Shown here piece by piece: positions 1 to 12,013 of a stretch of DNA of 64,000 bases (position 1 is the stretch's first letter; each line of letters starts with the position of its first letter). The stretch covers positions 88,723,135-88,787,134 of the forward strand of contig CM054180.1 of NCBI GenBank assembly GCA_028829895.1. The letters run 5' to 3'. The translations under genes were made by a program, and so were the position numbers. The stretch is from Sinotaia quadrata. Its lineage: Eukaryota; Mollusca; Gastropoda; Architaenioglossa; Viviparidae. The notes beneath the pieces are model-generated. The model was not told the origin of the DNA, ran no database searches, and saw only the letters and a list, made by a program, of their open reading frames with translations.

Positions 1-38
1 TACTGGCATAAACGTCTTTTAGCTTGAGCATACCTTCC
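1..38 (-). CDS. FNBP1L/TRIP10-like: TOCA exon i (partial): HR1 continuation
   Basis: Only the first 38 nt of this exon are in the window. After the acceptor CTTTATAG the first base G completes the split codon AG|G (Arg) from exon h, followed by EGMLKLKDVYAS. The junction reads AEREGMLKLKDVYAS, very like vertebrate DQREALKKMKDVYEK in HR1. The exact phase match and the LKDVY motif make this more than chance despite the short length. The exon continues beyond base 1, toward the remaining HR1 helix and SH3. Confidence 0.82.
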
Positions 39-1937
39 CTATAAAGAGTAATCTCAAATTAACTTAAATAAAACATTCATAAAAATATACACTAATCTTT
101 AAATATGAGCATTTTCTTGAAACTATAGAGCACACTACCAGTAATTGCAAGTGTATTTTTCTCCCTAAAGAGATCAATCTATATATCAGAATGAAAATGA
201 GCACTCATGCACTTCATAGTAAGGATAATGAGGAAAATAGTAACTAACCTAGATATTTTATGTCCTATCTGATAACTGTAGAATATGTACCAAGTCTTAT
301 AAACTATAAAGACTAAGCAGATTTTTTTTTTTTTTTAAAGTACAATAGTGTTGCATCTTGTGTGCAATTAACACAAATTCAGCACGTGCTATAGATAAAG
401 AAGGGATCACATGAAGTACAAGGGACAATGTGAGATTGTACCAAGAAATATCGGGACAGCTGCTGACTACTAGTACTATGCTTTAAAAGAAGACAACAAC
501 ATAAGATGGAATCAGCTTCTAAAGATGAACCAGAGCCAACTGCTTTACACACAACTTGCTCTCCATCACACAAACCTGACTTTTTTCGCTCTCTCGATAA
601 TTTCTTTTCTTCACAGAAAAATCAATAGACTTTTCATCTATTGAAGTTTTCTGTTCTGGTTTGTTCCTGTGAGGATTTCCTCTTCTCAACTTATTCTGAA
701 GAGGGCATTCTACTTGTTATAGTTCATGTGAAGGTGGTTAGTTCCTTATATTGCAGGTGATGATTTTTGTGTTTTTATTAGTTTATGTTTTGGGTTTTTT
801 AAGTCACTACCTAAAATGTTTTAAAGGTGTATTGTGTTTGTTGATGTAAAGAAATTGACGAGTGCTTTTTGAATTATTTTTTCTGTTTGTGGCTGTGGAT
901 AAAGTAGTGGAGAGTGGGACTTGTAACCAATTTGTGGTGTCAATGATTGCTTGCAAGTTTTTGTCCTTAAATCTTGTGTGTTAATAATGATGAATTTTGC
1001 CTAATCTGAAAATGGTTTTGTTGTGTAAGTTATTGTGTAGGTTAGGTCTTGGCGAATTTTTCATTTTATAAATCTGTTTAATTTGTGCATACATTTCTGA
1101 ACTGTATATGGAAGTGTGGCTGTCTGCCATGTTTTATACCAGATTTTGCCCCTTTATCTGCTGTTTCATTTCCTGATATATTTTTGTGGCTTGGTATCCA
1201 TATTAATGTGCTTTTAATGTTATGTTTATCTACTTTCTTAATGTAGTTTCTTATTTTGTTTGTGGTGTATGTTCTAGAAATGATGTTTGTGTTGCATAAA
1301 GTCTGTACTGAAAATAATGAGTCAGTTACTATTAGTATGTTTTTATTTAGGGTTAAGGGTGGATTTTTGTTCAGTTCTGAAAGTGCTTTTTGGATGGCTA
1401 CCAGTTCAGCTGTTAGTATTGATTTAGCAGGGTGTAATTTGTAAGTGTATTTTCCTTGGTAATAGTGAATGGCTGCTCCAGTTCCTTCAGATGTTTTGGA
1501 AACATCTGTATAAATGTTGAGATGATCCAGATATTTTTTTATATATATGCTCTAATGTGTTTTGTCATGATTGTTATGCATTGGGACATTTTGAGTTTTT
1601 ATCATTGTAAGATCTACTTGTGGGGGGTGAGATGGTCCATGGTGAGGTGGTGGGACCATTTGAAGGGGTTCTGTTTTGGATTAAGTTTTTAAATAAGCTT
1701 TTTCGCTGGTGGGGGGTAGTCTGTCATCTGTCCATTTTGTATGTTTTATTTTTTTTATTTTTCTGGAAATTTTTAACATAATTGTATGTTTCCTGCTATT
1801 CAAAGATGTAATGCTTTGATGAGTATTGTTTCATGCCATATGGTGTCAAAAGCTTTTGAGATGTCGAGAAAGATGATTATTGGGTGTTTTCCTGTCAATC
1901 TGTCAGTTATATTGCTGATGAGTCTGTTGGTGGTGTC

Positions 1938-2752
1938 TAGTGGTGTCAACGGGTATTCAGGACCCAGGTACCCATTGCAGTGCTAATACCCGGGTAGTAA
2001 AATTGTGGACTGGGTACCTGTGATAACGTGGCCATAGAGTGGGGTGCAAGGGAAACCGACAGAGGCAAGCCAATCACACGATAGATGAGAGAACCGACAC
2101 TGGTTGTCTTGATTTAGCACACACACCTTCCGGTCACATTCGCATCCCATTCATAGATGGCGGCATGCTAAATTGTGCCAGCAGTGGCAGCCGCTGTACC
2201 TAGATATAATTATGGATGACATGGATCACCATAGCTTGCTCTGTTTCCTGTGCTCGTTAACACATGTAGCATGTTAATAAGACTTCAGTAAACAAACTTG
2301 TCAGTATTTTAACGTCAATAAATTAAATAATAACATTGTAATATTTTTAATATGGGTAAGACATCGTCTTCACGCCCAAGTGATTGGATAGTGACATGGA
2401 GAAACGCAATCTGAGCGATGAAATTCTGTCAGCGATGGACGACTGAATTTGATGCCCTATTTTTAAATACGTTATTGTTGTTGAAATTTTATTTAGTTTT
2501 AATTTAGTTTATGTAATGATTGATCATATTAAAATTAAAGTTTGTGTTGTATATATAAAGATCATAATTAATAGTAAGTCACTAGATGCATACCATTGGC
2601 TACTGTGTGAAAAAGAGCACATGCTTAATGGTTAAGTAGCTTTGTGTGGAGATCACCAGTTGAGATGGAGATTATGCTAATTTTCAAGCGGGTCCCCATT
2701 CAAAATTTGGACGGGTACCCGGGCAGCATTTTAGAAAAAATTGACAGCCCTA
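1938..2752. mobile_element. Short hAT-type element inserted in the LINE
   Basis: This 815-bp insertion splits the RT region of the LINE. Its ends are imperfect inverted repeats, TAGTGGTGTCAA at the left and TTGACAGCCCTA at the right (10 of 12 match). It is flanked by an exact 8-bp duplication GTGGTGTC at 1930-1937 and 2753-2760. Eight-bp duplications and TAGGG-like ends are typical of the hAT superfamily. The interior has GGTACCC-containing palindromic subterminal stretches and no transposase reading frame, so it is non-autonomous. It must be younger than the LINE. Confidence 0.75.
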
Positions 2753-3869
2753 GTGGTGTCTATTGTTGATCTCTTCAATATTAATCCACATTATTAATTA
2801 TTAAGATATTTTGCTACCATTGGTAACAGTGATGTATGATTTGGGGTTATTTTCTTTCTTTCCTTGTTTATGAAATTGGAATAACTAAGGCTTGTTTCCA
2901 ATTTAATTGTACTGTTCCCTTTTCCTATATTTTGTTAAATATGATGTTATGATGATTATCATGTTGTGAGGCAATCTTCATAACATTTGATATGGTATTT
3001 TATCTTCTCCTAGTGCAGTGTTCTTTGTTCTTTATGGTGTATTCAACTTCTTCTATTGTTATTGGTGAGTTAATTTTACTTTATAAAATTACTTACTGTT
3101 TCTTTGTTTTTCTAATATTTTTAGTATTTTTCTTCAGGATTTGTTTTTGAGATTCTTTATTTGAGTTTATGTGATTAGCAATGCTTTGGAATTGATTTGC
3201 TAATGTTTCTGCCTTTAAGCCTGAAATTGCTAGAGCTTCCTTACTGTTTTATATTTTAATGGGTTACCATCCATTTGTGGTTTTGTACTACTTTTACCCA
3301 TGATTTGATTATTTTTCCCCCATTTTTTAACCCATTTCTTTGGTATATAATTTTTAATGTTTCATTTTCTGGGTTAGTTCTGTGTTTTCTTAATGCCTGT
3401 TTCTTACTTTTTTGTTCTTTCAAATTGTTCTCCCCATCATTGTGGTATTTGTTTTTATTAATGGGAAAAAAATTGCCCGTTTTTATTGCTTCTGTGGTTA
3501 TTGCCCATACATTAATATCTTCATGAAAAAGTGAGTGTGTAGATAAGTGCGTATTTAAATTTCTCCCCAGTCCCCTCTTGTTAGGTTGTATGTTGGTGCT
3601 TGTGATATTGTGTTTTCACATGACTTTTTGGTTGTGAATATAATTATTATAGGGTGGTGATACTTGTATAGTTATCTTCATCTATGATTATTATCTAGTC
3701 TATCACTAATTGTCGAGAGTTTATTGTCCTCTATTGGGAAGTGAGGAGTAAATATTAGTTCATTATCACTAATCCAATCTAAAAATGTTTGTCCTTGTTT
3801 ACTGAATTTGCCTTTGCTCCAGCAAGGGTGATGAGCATTAAAATCTCCTATAATTATATGTTTGGGTTA

Positions 3870-4210
3870 AATATTAATGCTATGATGGGATGAGACCCGG
3901 CTGGCTAACCTTCATTCCCTTTTAGACTATAACAGCTAGAACTTCCTGTCAGACTTACAAAAGCAGACACTAACTTATATAAATGTTAGCATCCCTCCTG
4001 CGTGGAGGCCTGGCGATCCTGACCCAACTTGGGGGATCTAGGTCTTTAGAAGGTCAAGCTGTAATAATTTGCCAGATATTTAGCCTGGCTGACCACATGA
4101 CTGTCTCTGTTCATGCCAAGAATACTCAAGAGTCTCAGTTCATTGAGAGAGCAGCAATGCTAGAGCCCTCTCCCAGAATTACTGGTTAGAAAGGTATTTT
4201 ATGCTGAGAA
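3870..4210. other. Probable unrelated insertion within the LINE
   Basis: Between the LINE endonuclease motif and the upstream ORF2 start, the strong T-bias of the LINE is interrupted by a more GC-balanced block with no LINE-like translation. It is probably a small inserted element. I could not place terminal repeats or a target duplication, so the borders are rough. Confidence 0.35.
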
Positions 4211-5504
4211 AGGTCAGTCAGTTAGAACTTATAATTTAAATCATGTATAAGTAGTTGAGATTATAATTATGTTAGTGAGTATTAAGTATACTCATTTAGA
4301 TATGAATTATATAAGCTCATTACTTTAATTCGTCCTTCTCTATTTTTATTCTTTATTCACTTGTCATCTGTCTCACCCTATTTTTAAGTATAATATGGAT
4401 CATAATGTGGAGTTGGGGGAAATTTTTTAGTTCTGGCTAAAATCCCTTTTCTGTCCAAATGTATTATGTTGTGATGTGGGATATGGTGGGGAAGGTGGTT
4501 AAATCTGTGGAATTTATTTGCTTGGTGACTGTGAGGACCTAGGGCTGTGGGTGGTGTAAGAGTAGATGGTGTTCTTGTTTTATTGATGGAATTTACTCGA
4601 GTGGGTTTGGAATTATTTTCCAGTGTATACTTGATTTTGGCGTGTCTGAAATTTCTCTTTTTTTAGTTGAAAATGTGCTGAAAATGTTGAATGATTGTTT
4701 TGCAATTTATATTTGCTCCAGTGTGAAGTCTGGAGTAGCATCTATTACATCATTTTTTTTTGTTTGTTTGATTATTTTTGTTTGGGCATTCTGTGTGTAT
4801 GGACAATTTGGACACGCAGTCTCTTCTAAACATTATCCTGAAGAGTGTCCCAATTGTAAACAGTTATTACAAAAAAAATAAAAGTTGTTTGAATTTTTTG
4901 CTTGTCTTTGTAAAAAATGTTTTGGGGTTGTGTTGAGTTTGTTGTATGTATTGCAAATAGTGTCGTTTTGCCAATGCATGTAAGTTAGGTATGGATTTGC
5001 AATTGTGGATTCTAGTTCTTGTATTACTGTGTGCTCTTGATTACTTATTATCATAAGGAGTTGATAGTTTAAGACTTGGGATATTTGCTATGGTAGTGGA
5101 GTGACTTTGGGGAAGGATGGATGAGGAAGGTGCAGATGGGTGTGTTTAATATTGTTGTAGCATTGGCTATTTGTATTGCTAGATATTTTTTGTTGTTGAG
5201 ATTATGATTTTTCCTAATTTATTACTGTGTGATGTGTTCTTTATTGATGTGTACATTTAGTTGCTTTTCTATGTCATATGAGTTTCTATATAAGAGTCTA
5301 GTTGGTTTTGGAGTTCCTGGCATAATTGCTTACGCCCCAGGTGTTATTTGTGTCCCTTGTTTTCTTATATTCCAGGTATATCATATGTGCTTGGGAGTCA
5401 TAGTCTTCATCATTAAGTCACAGGAAGGCTAATGCCACAAAATTTAATTATGTGAACCCTGCATGAATCATGACACAACCTTCTCCAATCATCACATGCT
5501 ATTA

Positions 5505-6035
5505 CAGTCAAACCCACTTATCTCGACCTCGTTAACTCGCCACCCCTGTTATGTCGACTTTTTGGAAGTGGAACCACCAAAGTCCTTCTGTCTTAGCATT
5601 TTCTCATCCGTCATGTCGATTCTTTTATGTCGCCAAACACTAATACAGTAAAAATGTCTCTTTGTTTGTTTGTTTCTTTGTACATCTTGAGCACAAAAGA
5701 GAGCCAAAATCGCCACTTAACATTGGTTATCTCAATCCCCTGACTAATCATCGCCAGCTTTTGAAAATGTCAGTTATCGATGCCCTTCAACTGGCTCACA
5801 CCTCTTCTATATTAATTAGCCCACTTTTGAAGTAACCGCGCGTACGATACTTTTCAGAGATGTGTCAGAGTGAAATGACTTGCGAATATAATTTTGACAC
5901 TAGTTAGCTTTTTGTAAAAACAAACTGCAGTGTACATCCTGCGGGATTTTGTGAGCGATCTTTGTGTTTGCAATGTTGGAGAATATAATGAAAGATTTGT
6001 ATATTTTTATTGTAATTTGTATGCATGTACTGGTA
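5505..6035 (-). mobile_element. Truncated pogo/Tigger-like element
   Basis: The segment starts CAGTCAAACCCACTTATCTC after a TA (5503-5504) and is the reverse complement of parts of the larger element at 45503-47280: first its right terminal 170 bp or so, then the block near 46060-46470. Similarity ends near 6035, with no second terminus. The CAGTCRAACC end and TA target are typical of pogo/Tigger relatives in the Tc1/mariner group. No transposase coding is visible. Confidence 0.7.
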
Positions 6036-6956
6036 AATCGGGACTAAACTTTTAAAGTATGGAATGTCTTGTTAATTATGAGTTTTTATCTTTCTCTCTC
6101 CATTATTTTAGTGCAGAACGTGGTGTTCATTTTTTTATTTTAAAAATGAATAGGACATGGATGGAAGTGTGGTATTAATGTCATACCAGTAGACAGGATT
6201 ATAAAAATTTATATAGTAAATATATTTTTATTGTAATTACAGGAAATTATAAAAATTAACATTTCTGATAATTAATTAGTACCTCATTTTGATATCCTAA
6301 ATACTTGTTATACTTAGGATACTTACAGTGTACTGCAAATTTTTACAATATGGTACTGCGGTCAAGGGTTAAAGAATATTCTATTAAATTACTATTTAGT
6401 TCTTTAGGGCTAAAGAAAAATTCCTGGAAAGCCTTTCTGTTATCTTACCTGCGCCTAACAGACAATGATAAGACTTCTACAATGCAGGATTTATCCAGGA
6501 CATTTGTGCATTTTACATTGAGATAACAACTCTAGATTCATTAGCTCTCCCATCCTCCTCATTTTGTATTTGTACCTTTACTCTTTTCTATCCAGGAAAA
6601 TACCATTCTGCAAGGTGAGCAATTTTCTTAATTATCTCCCCATTAAAGTGAGTGTGCTCATCCAATAAATATTCAGGAAAAATATATTTTACTTTAAAAA
6701 AATTCCTATTTGGACATTTCAGCATGGAACCTTAACAATCTATAAAACTATGGAAGATAAAATTCTAATTACAATTAATATTAATACAAATACTGCTTTT
6801 TCTTCATTTTCTTGAAGCCAAAAGACATTCTTTAAACATGAAAGATTGATACTAAGTTAGGAAGAAAGAAAAATGAGTGGTACAACTAATAATGTACATT
6901 AAATATAAGCATTTTGAAATATATTTAAAATTGTAAGTAGAAAATGCTTTCTTTAC

Positions 6957-7069
6957 CTCTCTGCTTGTTCTTTGGCCATCTCCTTTTTAATACTGTCAAT
7001 TTTTTGCTGTAGTTTTCGTTTTCTCTGGTTTGGAGGCAGATCACTAAAGTCTTCTTTCTGATCATCCAT
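6957..7069 (-). CDS. FNBP1L/TRIP10-like: TOCA exon h: start of HR1 domain
   Basis: This 113-nt exon starts in phase 0 and ends in phase 2. It reads MDDQKEDFSDLPPNQRKRKL, then QQKIDSIKKEMAKEQAE plus AG. It matches the entry to HR1 in the family, where EDFSNLPPEQRRKKLQQKV is followed by a long helix. HR1 binds GTP-loaded Cdc42. The acceptor is GCATTAG, which has a weak pyrimidine tract, and the donor is GTAAAG. Joining to exon g across about 28.9 kb keeps the frame; additional linker exons may exist in that intron. Confidence 0.92.
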
Positions 7070-7849
7070 CTAATGCAATTAAAAGAAGCAACAACATTTA
7101 TATTTTTATTTACTAATATTTATTTCCATATTCAAGTTACTTTTAAATTATCTTTTTAATAACACCAACAATAAAAAATCAAATTGCTTGATCAATATGT
7201 ATCAATATCAATAAATAATATCTTGCTTTATAGGATGAACTTTTCCCCCAACAGCAACAGATGATTTTTTAATATACTAATCTTGGTATATTAACATCTA
7301 AAAAAAACTTCTATACAATTATTAATTGTATTACAAATTTTTCTATTATTTATACTTATAGGGAAAAACTTTTAGTATGGTTAAAATCTCTATTATTTGG
7401 TTACCTTTATTCACTTTAATTAAATCTTATATATTATATATACAGCATTTGCACTGGCATTAGTTACCAATAGATTTTCACTCTAGCACTTGTTGTTAGG
7501 CCTACTATTTATTTTATTACTTTTTCCTCTAGAAGTGTTAGGTTTCTTTTCTTGACAAGAAATGATGTCATGAAATATGCGTTAAAATTGTGATGTTAGA
7601 TAAGAATACAATTTACCTTTGTTTTTAAAAATTTGTACAACCAATTTATCTCCAAACTACTATAGTTTTAGTTACTGATAAACTAACACCTAAAATAGTT
7701 ATAAGATGTAATGTGTTTGGTTTATGCTAAATATCAATGCCCGAATCATAACTCTTTAAATGCAATGTCAACAATGACAAATGGGAATTATACATGCAAA
7801 AGTAACTTAGATTCAAATAATGACATTATTGTATATTTATATTCTCATT

Positions 7850-7895
7850 TTTTGGGGGGTGGGGGGTGGGGGTAGGGAGAGAGAGAGTTAGGGGA
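7850..7895 (+). repeat. G-rich tract
   Basis: Here are several consecutive G-runs (GGGGGGTGGGGGGTGGGGGT, then AGGGAGAGAGAGAG). At least four runs of three or more G with short T spacers could form a G-quadruplex on the plus strand, which is the non-template strand's complement for the TOCA transcript. The surroundings are AT-rich. Confidence 0.6.
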
Positions 7896-8139
7896 CAGCT
7901 GGAATATCTTTGGTAAAAAAAAAAAAAATTAGAAAAAAGGAAATAAAAGAGGAGTTTCAGGTTGCAACCAACGTCCCCCCCTAATATTTTTCCTGTGTGT
8001 GCCGAATGTTTTACTGTGCACATGGAACGGTGGTTGTTTAAGCTTGCTATCAAAACTTGTATGCCTTGACTGGACTATAACCTAGAATTTTAGCCTACTT
8101 TATGACATCATGATGTGATATGCCTGATCTATCCACTAT

Positions 8140-8215
8140 GTTAACCCCAACATAATAACATTTATAAAAGTTGCTATCTACCTAAACTTTGTCATGACTT
8201 TTAGAAATAATGACA
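8140..8215. repeat. Diverged repeat, copy 1
   Basis: This stretch, containing AATAACATTTATAAAAGTT, is about 80% similar by eye to 9729-9800 on the same strand. The identity of the repeat family is unknown. Confidence 0.45.
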
Positions 8216-9728
8216 TTACTGAAATATCTGGATTTTATAAATATATATGATTGAAACAGATTTTGAGGTAGGAATTTAGGACTATAACATAACATTTAAA
8301 AAAATCTCAGTGAAGTGCATGATCTCTATTAGAAGATCCATACTTGACCATTCACAACTCTCACGAAGTTAGCGATGTTCCATTTATAGAGGTCAGACAG
8401 TGGGGTAAAACAGACAATCAGGTTAAAAAAGAAATAAAATGATATTCCTGTATCACAGCACAAAAGAAAATAAATAACATAATAAGAAATTTGGTAGAAT
8501 TATTTTTTAATTAATCAATCAATTAACAAGATTTTATTCTCAATGAGTTACCCCCTAGAACTTCTGCTCTGTTAACAAGAAAAATTTCTATTAATGACAG
8601 CCTTATATTAAAATTACCCCCTGATATACCACATTCTGATTCAGTAAATGAGATTTCCTGCTAAAGAGAAACTCTGTGGAACCAACTGTACTCATTAATT
8701 AAGGGTACATCATATTGTCATTTTTAACATCTGTTAAAAAAAGAAAATGAAGAATTATAATTATTACTATAAGAAACTGTTTTAGATGTTTTACCTACTA
8801 GCTGTATTTGCTATTTCTGGAAATAATTATTTATTATTATTATGAATTATGAATCTATAAAAAGTTAAGTCTCTTCATATCTAATCCTGTTTGTTAATTA
8901 TAATTCAATAAACAATCTGCATAAACAGAAGAACTATGTATAGTTAATAAATTTACATGTGCCAATCTTGTCTTAATTATTATTTAATAATTGAATCTGT
9001 AAACACAAAAGGATTATGTATATTTAATAAATTTATTTATATCTGCCATCTTTCCTCTTAATCAGACTTTTTTCTTCACAATTTTTTTTTTATGGCAGAC
9101 AATTTCAGGATATATTGAAACAATATGCATTCAAAAGTGAATATATATACATGTGCTGTGCAAACATTTAAAAGAAAAAAAAATCCATCAGAAAATTAAA
9201 GTTTCAATAAAAGCTGTGAAGAAAAGTACTCTTAACAATCATAGCAATCTTTGCTGTCTGCTTGCAACTTACAAGCAATATTGCTGTATGTAAATATAAT
9301 TTTACACATCAACAAAATTGACAAAAAACTTGTTACAACTATACAGTTTGAACATTAAAATAAAATTTAAATACCGAGTAAAGAGGTCAACCATGCAAAT
9401 GAGTTCAATTAAAAGATTTAGGTGTTCTGATAATGCATATAACATTTTAAAGTCATCATCTCAGTGGATATTGTAAATATATGTGATCAAAACAATGTGT
9501 TTCTTCGAGATTTAGATGTTACCAATGTGCATAAATGAGCTAAATGGTGATACAAAGGACTATAAAGCCATTCTTTTACTTTGAAAATATGACACTTGAC
9601 AAAAAGAAATGAAGCTCTGCATGCAAAACAAAGAAACAACCTTGAACGGCTTATAGAGAATTTTATTTAGCCACTTTGTCATCATGAGCAATCTTGTGCA
9701 TGATCAGGAGTTTTGTTTCTATTCCACT

Positions 9729-9800
9729 TTAAACCCTAAAATAATAACATTTATAAAAGTTACTGGTTACTTAAACTTTGCCAGGATGTTTAGAAATGTT
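9729..9800. repeat. Diverged repeat, copy 2
   Basis: This is the second copy of the repeat at 8140-8215, with the shared AATAACATTTATAAAAGTT block and a following AAACTTTG. Flanking similarity fades on both sides. Confidence 0.45.
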
Positions 9801-10241
9801 GGTCTTAAAAAAAAAAAAAAATTAATGGATGAGCAACAACAAAACATATCATGACTAGCAATTAATATGCGTTGATGCAGCATATGCAACAAGCACCAAA
9901 CCACATATCATAAAAAATAACACTACTGCCCCAATCTATATATAATACTAGCCGATAGCATTCAAACTTAAACATGCACCCCCACCCCCCAAAAATGGTA
10001 TTTTTAACATACACAAAACTGGTACATGTACTAATAAAACAAATGTAAATATAAAAACATAATCAGATCTGATATTAAAAATACATTTTTAGTGGCAGAG
10101 AAGAAAATATATAGCACAAAGAAAAAACATAGCTATAATCTGTTAAACTTATTGCATTATTTAAGTTACAAATGTAGGTGCTAAAAACAAATAGGATTTC
10201 AGAAAAGTCTGATATAACCAAATATGCAATCCTGAATGAAA

Positions 10242-10425
10242 AAGGTGACCCGCCAAATGCGTGAACAACAATTGCGCGCACCAACAAATGCTCGATAGGG
10301 TTAGGGTTAGGTTATGGTTAGGTTAGGGTTAGGATTAGGGTTAGGGTTAGAGTTAGGGACAGAACGCGTCATCGCACTTTTGTCCATCGCGTTTTTGTCG
10401 GCGCGCGCATTTGTCGGTGAACCGA
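10242..10425. repeat. CpG-rich palindromic element with telomere-like core
   Basis: A core at 10295-10358 consists of degenerate TTAGGG/TTAGG units. It is framed by CpG-rich arms that are imperfect inverted repeats. The left arm carries GGTGACCCGCCAAATGCG and CCAACAAATGC. The right arm, reversed, carries GGTTCACCGACAAATGCG and GCCGACAAAAACGCG. The arms contrast strongly with the AT-rich, CpG-poor surroundings. This looks like a small mobile or satellite-derived element rather than a simple interstitial telomere. No coding is present. Confidence 0.6.
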
Positions 10426-10828
10426 AGAAAAATATCATGAAAAGAATATAAGAAAAATATATAAACAAGCAAGGATAATAAAATATTTATAAACTGCAGT
10501 GTACAACAATGCACTTCATCCTGGATTTTAGTACACTTCATACACTTGGAGCTTCAAACTTAAATCTTGCATGTTTTGTTATTTTCCACAAATTTCAAAA
10601 GAAAAGGTATTCCTTTCCTCTTTTATTTTTCTACAGAACAGTATCTCCTGCTAAAAGTACAAAAAGTTTGTTCTGTTGTCTTTCAGACTAGCTTATAATT
10701 GATGTATGAATGCACCTTCCACTCTCTGGTCTTTATTAAAACTCCTGATGTACATACTGTATATTTATTATTTTGAAGACAATGAGAAAGTAATTTTCAC
10801 TATCACTTTTGCAGTAAACAAAAGTAGC

Positions 10829-11085
10829 AGGAGTCCAATGCACATTCTTTTTTAACAATTGCAGTGAAACTTCCACTGAACATCCAACTAAAGCAAAGAA
10901 TCACTGTTTCTTTTCCATATATCCCAATACAGGAGTAAAATGCACATTTTATTTTATGCCAGTGAAAGTTCCATTGAATATAGTTTACACTTCCAAGTGC
11001 AGTAAAGAAACACAGTTTGTTTTTCTCATATCCCAAACAGGAGTCCAATGCACACTTTTGAAAACAATTTCAGTGAATAGAAAGA
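10829..11085. repeat. Minisatellite inside piggyBac copy A
   Basis: Units start with GGAGTCCAATGCAC or GGAGTAAAATGCAC near 10831, 10934 and 11040, so the spacing is about 105 bp. Each contains a CAGTGAAA-TTCC and a GTAAAGAA-CAC block. The same array with about four units occurs in copy B. Confidence 0.75.
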
Positions 11086-11985
11086 AACTGTATTTTTTCC
11101 AACATGAGCACTCTCTATTTGCTTGGTAAGATTAGTAATAGATATAATTAAATCTGAATAATAAAATGTAAGCCACAGACTGGTTGAAACCAGTAGACCA
11201 CAAATCCAGGTGCAGAAAATTTTGTAATATAGATCATTATCGATAAAATTTAGAAATGTATTATTTTGATAAAATCTGTTTGGTACAATGACTACTAAGA
11301 TAAACTGTCAGGCAAGAATAAAAGTACCAAATGTGTGTTTGATTTCCTCATGAGTAAAAGAAAACATACAATGAAGTATGAAATAATGTAAATACACTGA
11401 AGAAGACATATGCAGGTAAAAAACTGTAAATGAACAATAAATAAATTTAAAATATGATGTTGCTCAATTATATGTGTTGTAAAGTATAAAAACAAATGTT
11501 CAAACAGACTTCTGATGTAATACATAGAAGAAAATGACCAAGAATCAATGTGATTTTCTGAATTCAGTCTCTGGTCATGCATGCTATTATCTGAGAAATG
11601 TAAGCAACTCAGCACAAACGGAAACTATGGCCTGGTATGACTTTAGGAAAAAAATTATGAATGTAAATTTGATCATTAGAAAAATAACAATCAATAAAAG
11701 ATTTCTAATCTATGATAAGCCTCACAACTTGATAAATTCCGCTTACAACAGTACCAAGCCACTGTTCAATTCGAGATTTCTCAGTATTTTCTGGATATAT
11801 CAGTAATGCAGCAGTGTATATATATTCGTATACTTGACAATTTGTTGCACTATATTATCAGGAAAAAATGCTTGAAAAATATCGAGGTCTATACAATCTT
11901 TTGCCAGTGGGATTTGCACTTCGCTGTTTCCAGCAAAAGCACGCGGTGTTGAGTGTGCCAAATCAAACGCCTCACACCACGCCAT

Positions 11986-12013
11986 TTTGATTTTGATTTT
12001 GATTTTGATTTGT
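11986..12013 (+). repeat. Hexanucleotide repeat (TTTTGA)n
   Basis: About four units of TTTTGA precede the transposase remnant in piggyBac copy A. It is a simple sequence and is absent from copy B. Confidence 0.7.

Larger units (their letters stand above)
700..5230 (-). mobile_element. Degenerate LINE with CCHC knuckle, endonuclease, RT and RNase H
   Basis: Read on the minus strand, this is a decayed non-LTR retrotransposon in order. A CCHC-type knuckle lies at about 4875-4795 (CNNCLQLGHSSG, a stop, then CLEETACPNC). Endonuclease motif GDFNAHHPCWS is at about 3840-3800, with WISDNELIFTPHFPIEDNKL after it. A pre-RT EEVEYTIKNKE segment lies near 3060, then a SLLPMVAK motif near 2830. RT motif FLDISKAFDTIWHETILIKAL is at about 1890-1825. 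RNase H parts AELVAIQKALSEL (near 1410), VTDSLFSVQTL (near 1320) and WIPSHKNISGNETADKGAK (near 1195-1140) follow. RNase H plus a gag-like ORF1 points to the I/Jockey/R1 group; the clade is not settled. Many stops and shifts show it is dead. Outer limits are approximate. Confidence 0.85.
39..6956 (-). other. TOCA intron, filled with a LINE and DNA elements
   Basis: This 6.9-kb intron lies between the two HR1 exons. It holds a minus-strand LINE (about 700-5230), a hAT-type element nested in it (1938-2752), and a pogo-like fragment (5505 to about 6035). I see nothing recognisable in 39-700 or in 6040-6950, which are AT-rich with short homopolymers. Confidence 0.75.

Noticed and set aside
10295..10358. 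Chromosome-end telomere
   Set aside because: The TTAGGG units are few and degenerate, and coding of the same gene continues on both sides.
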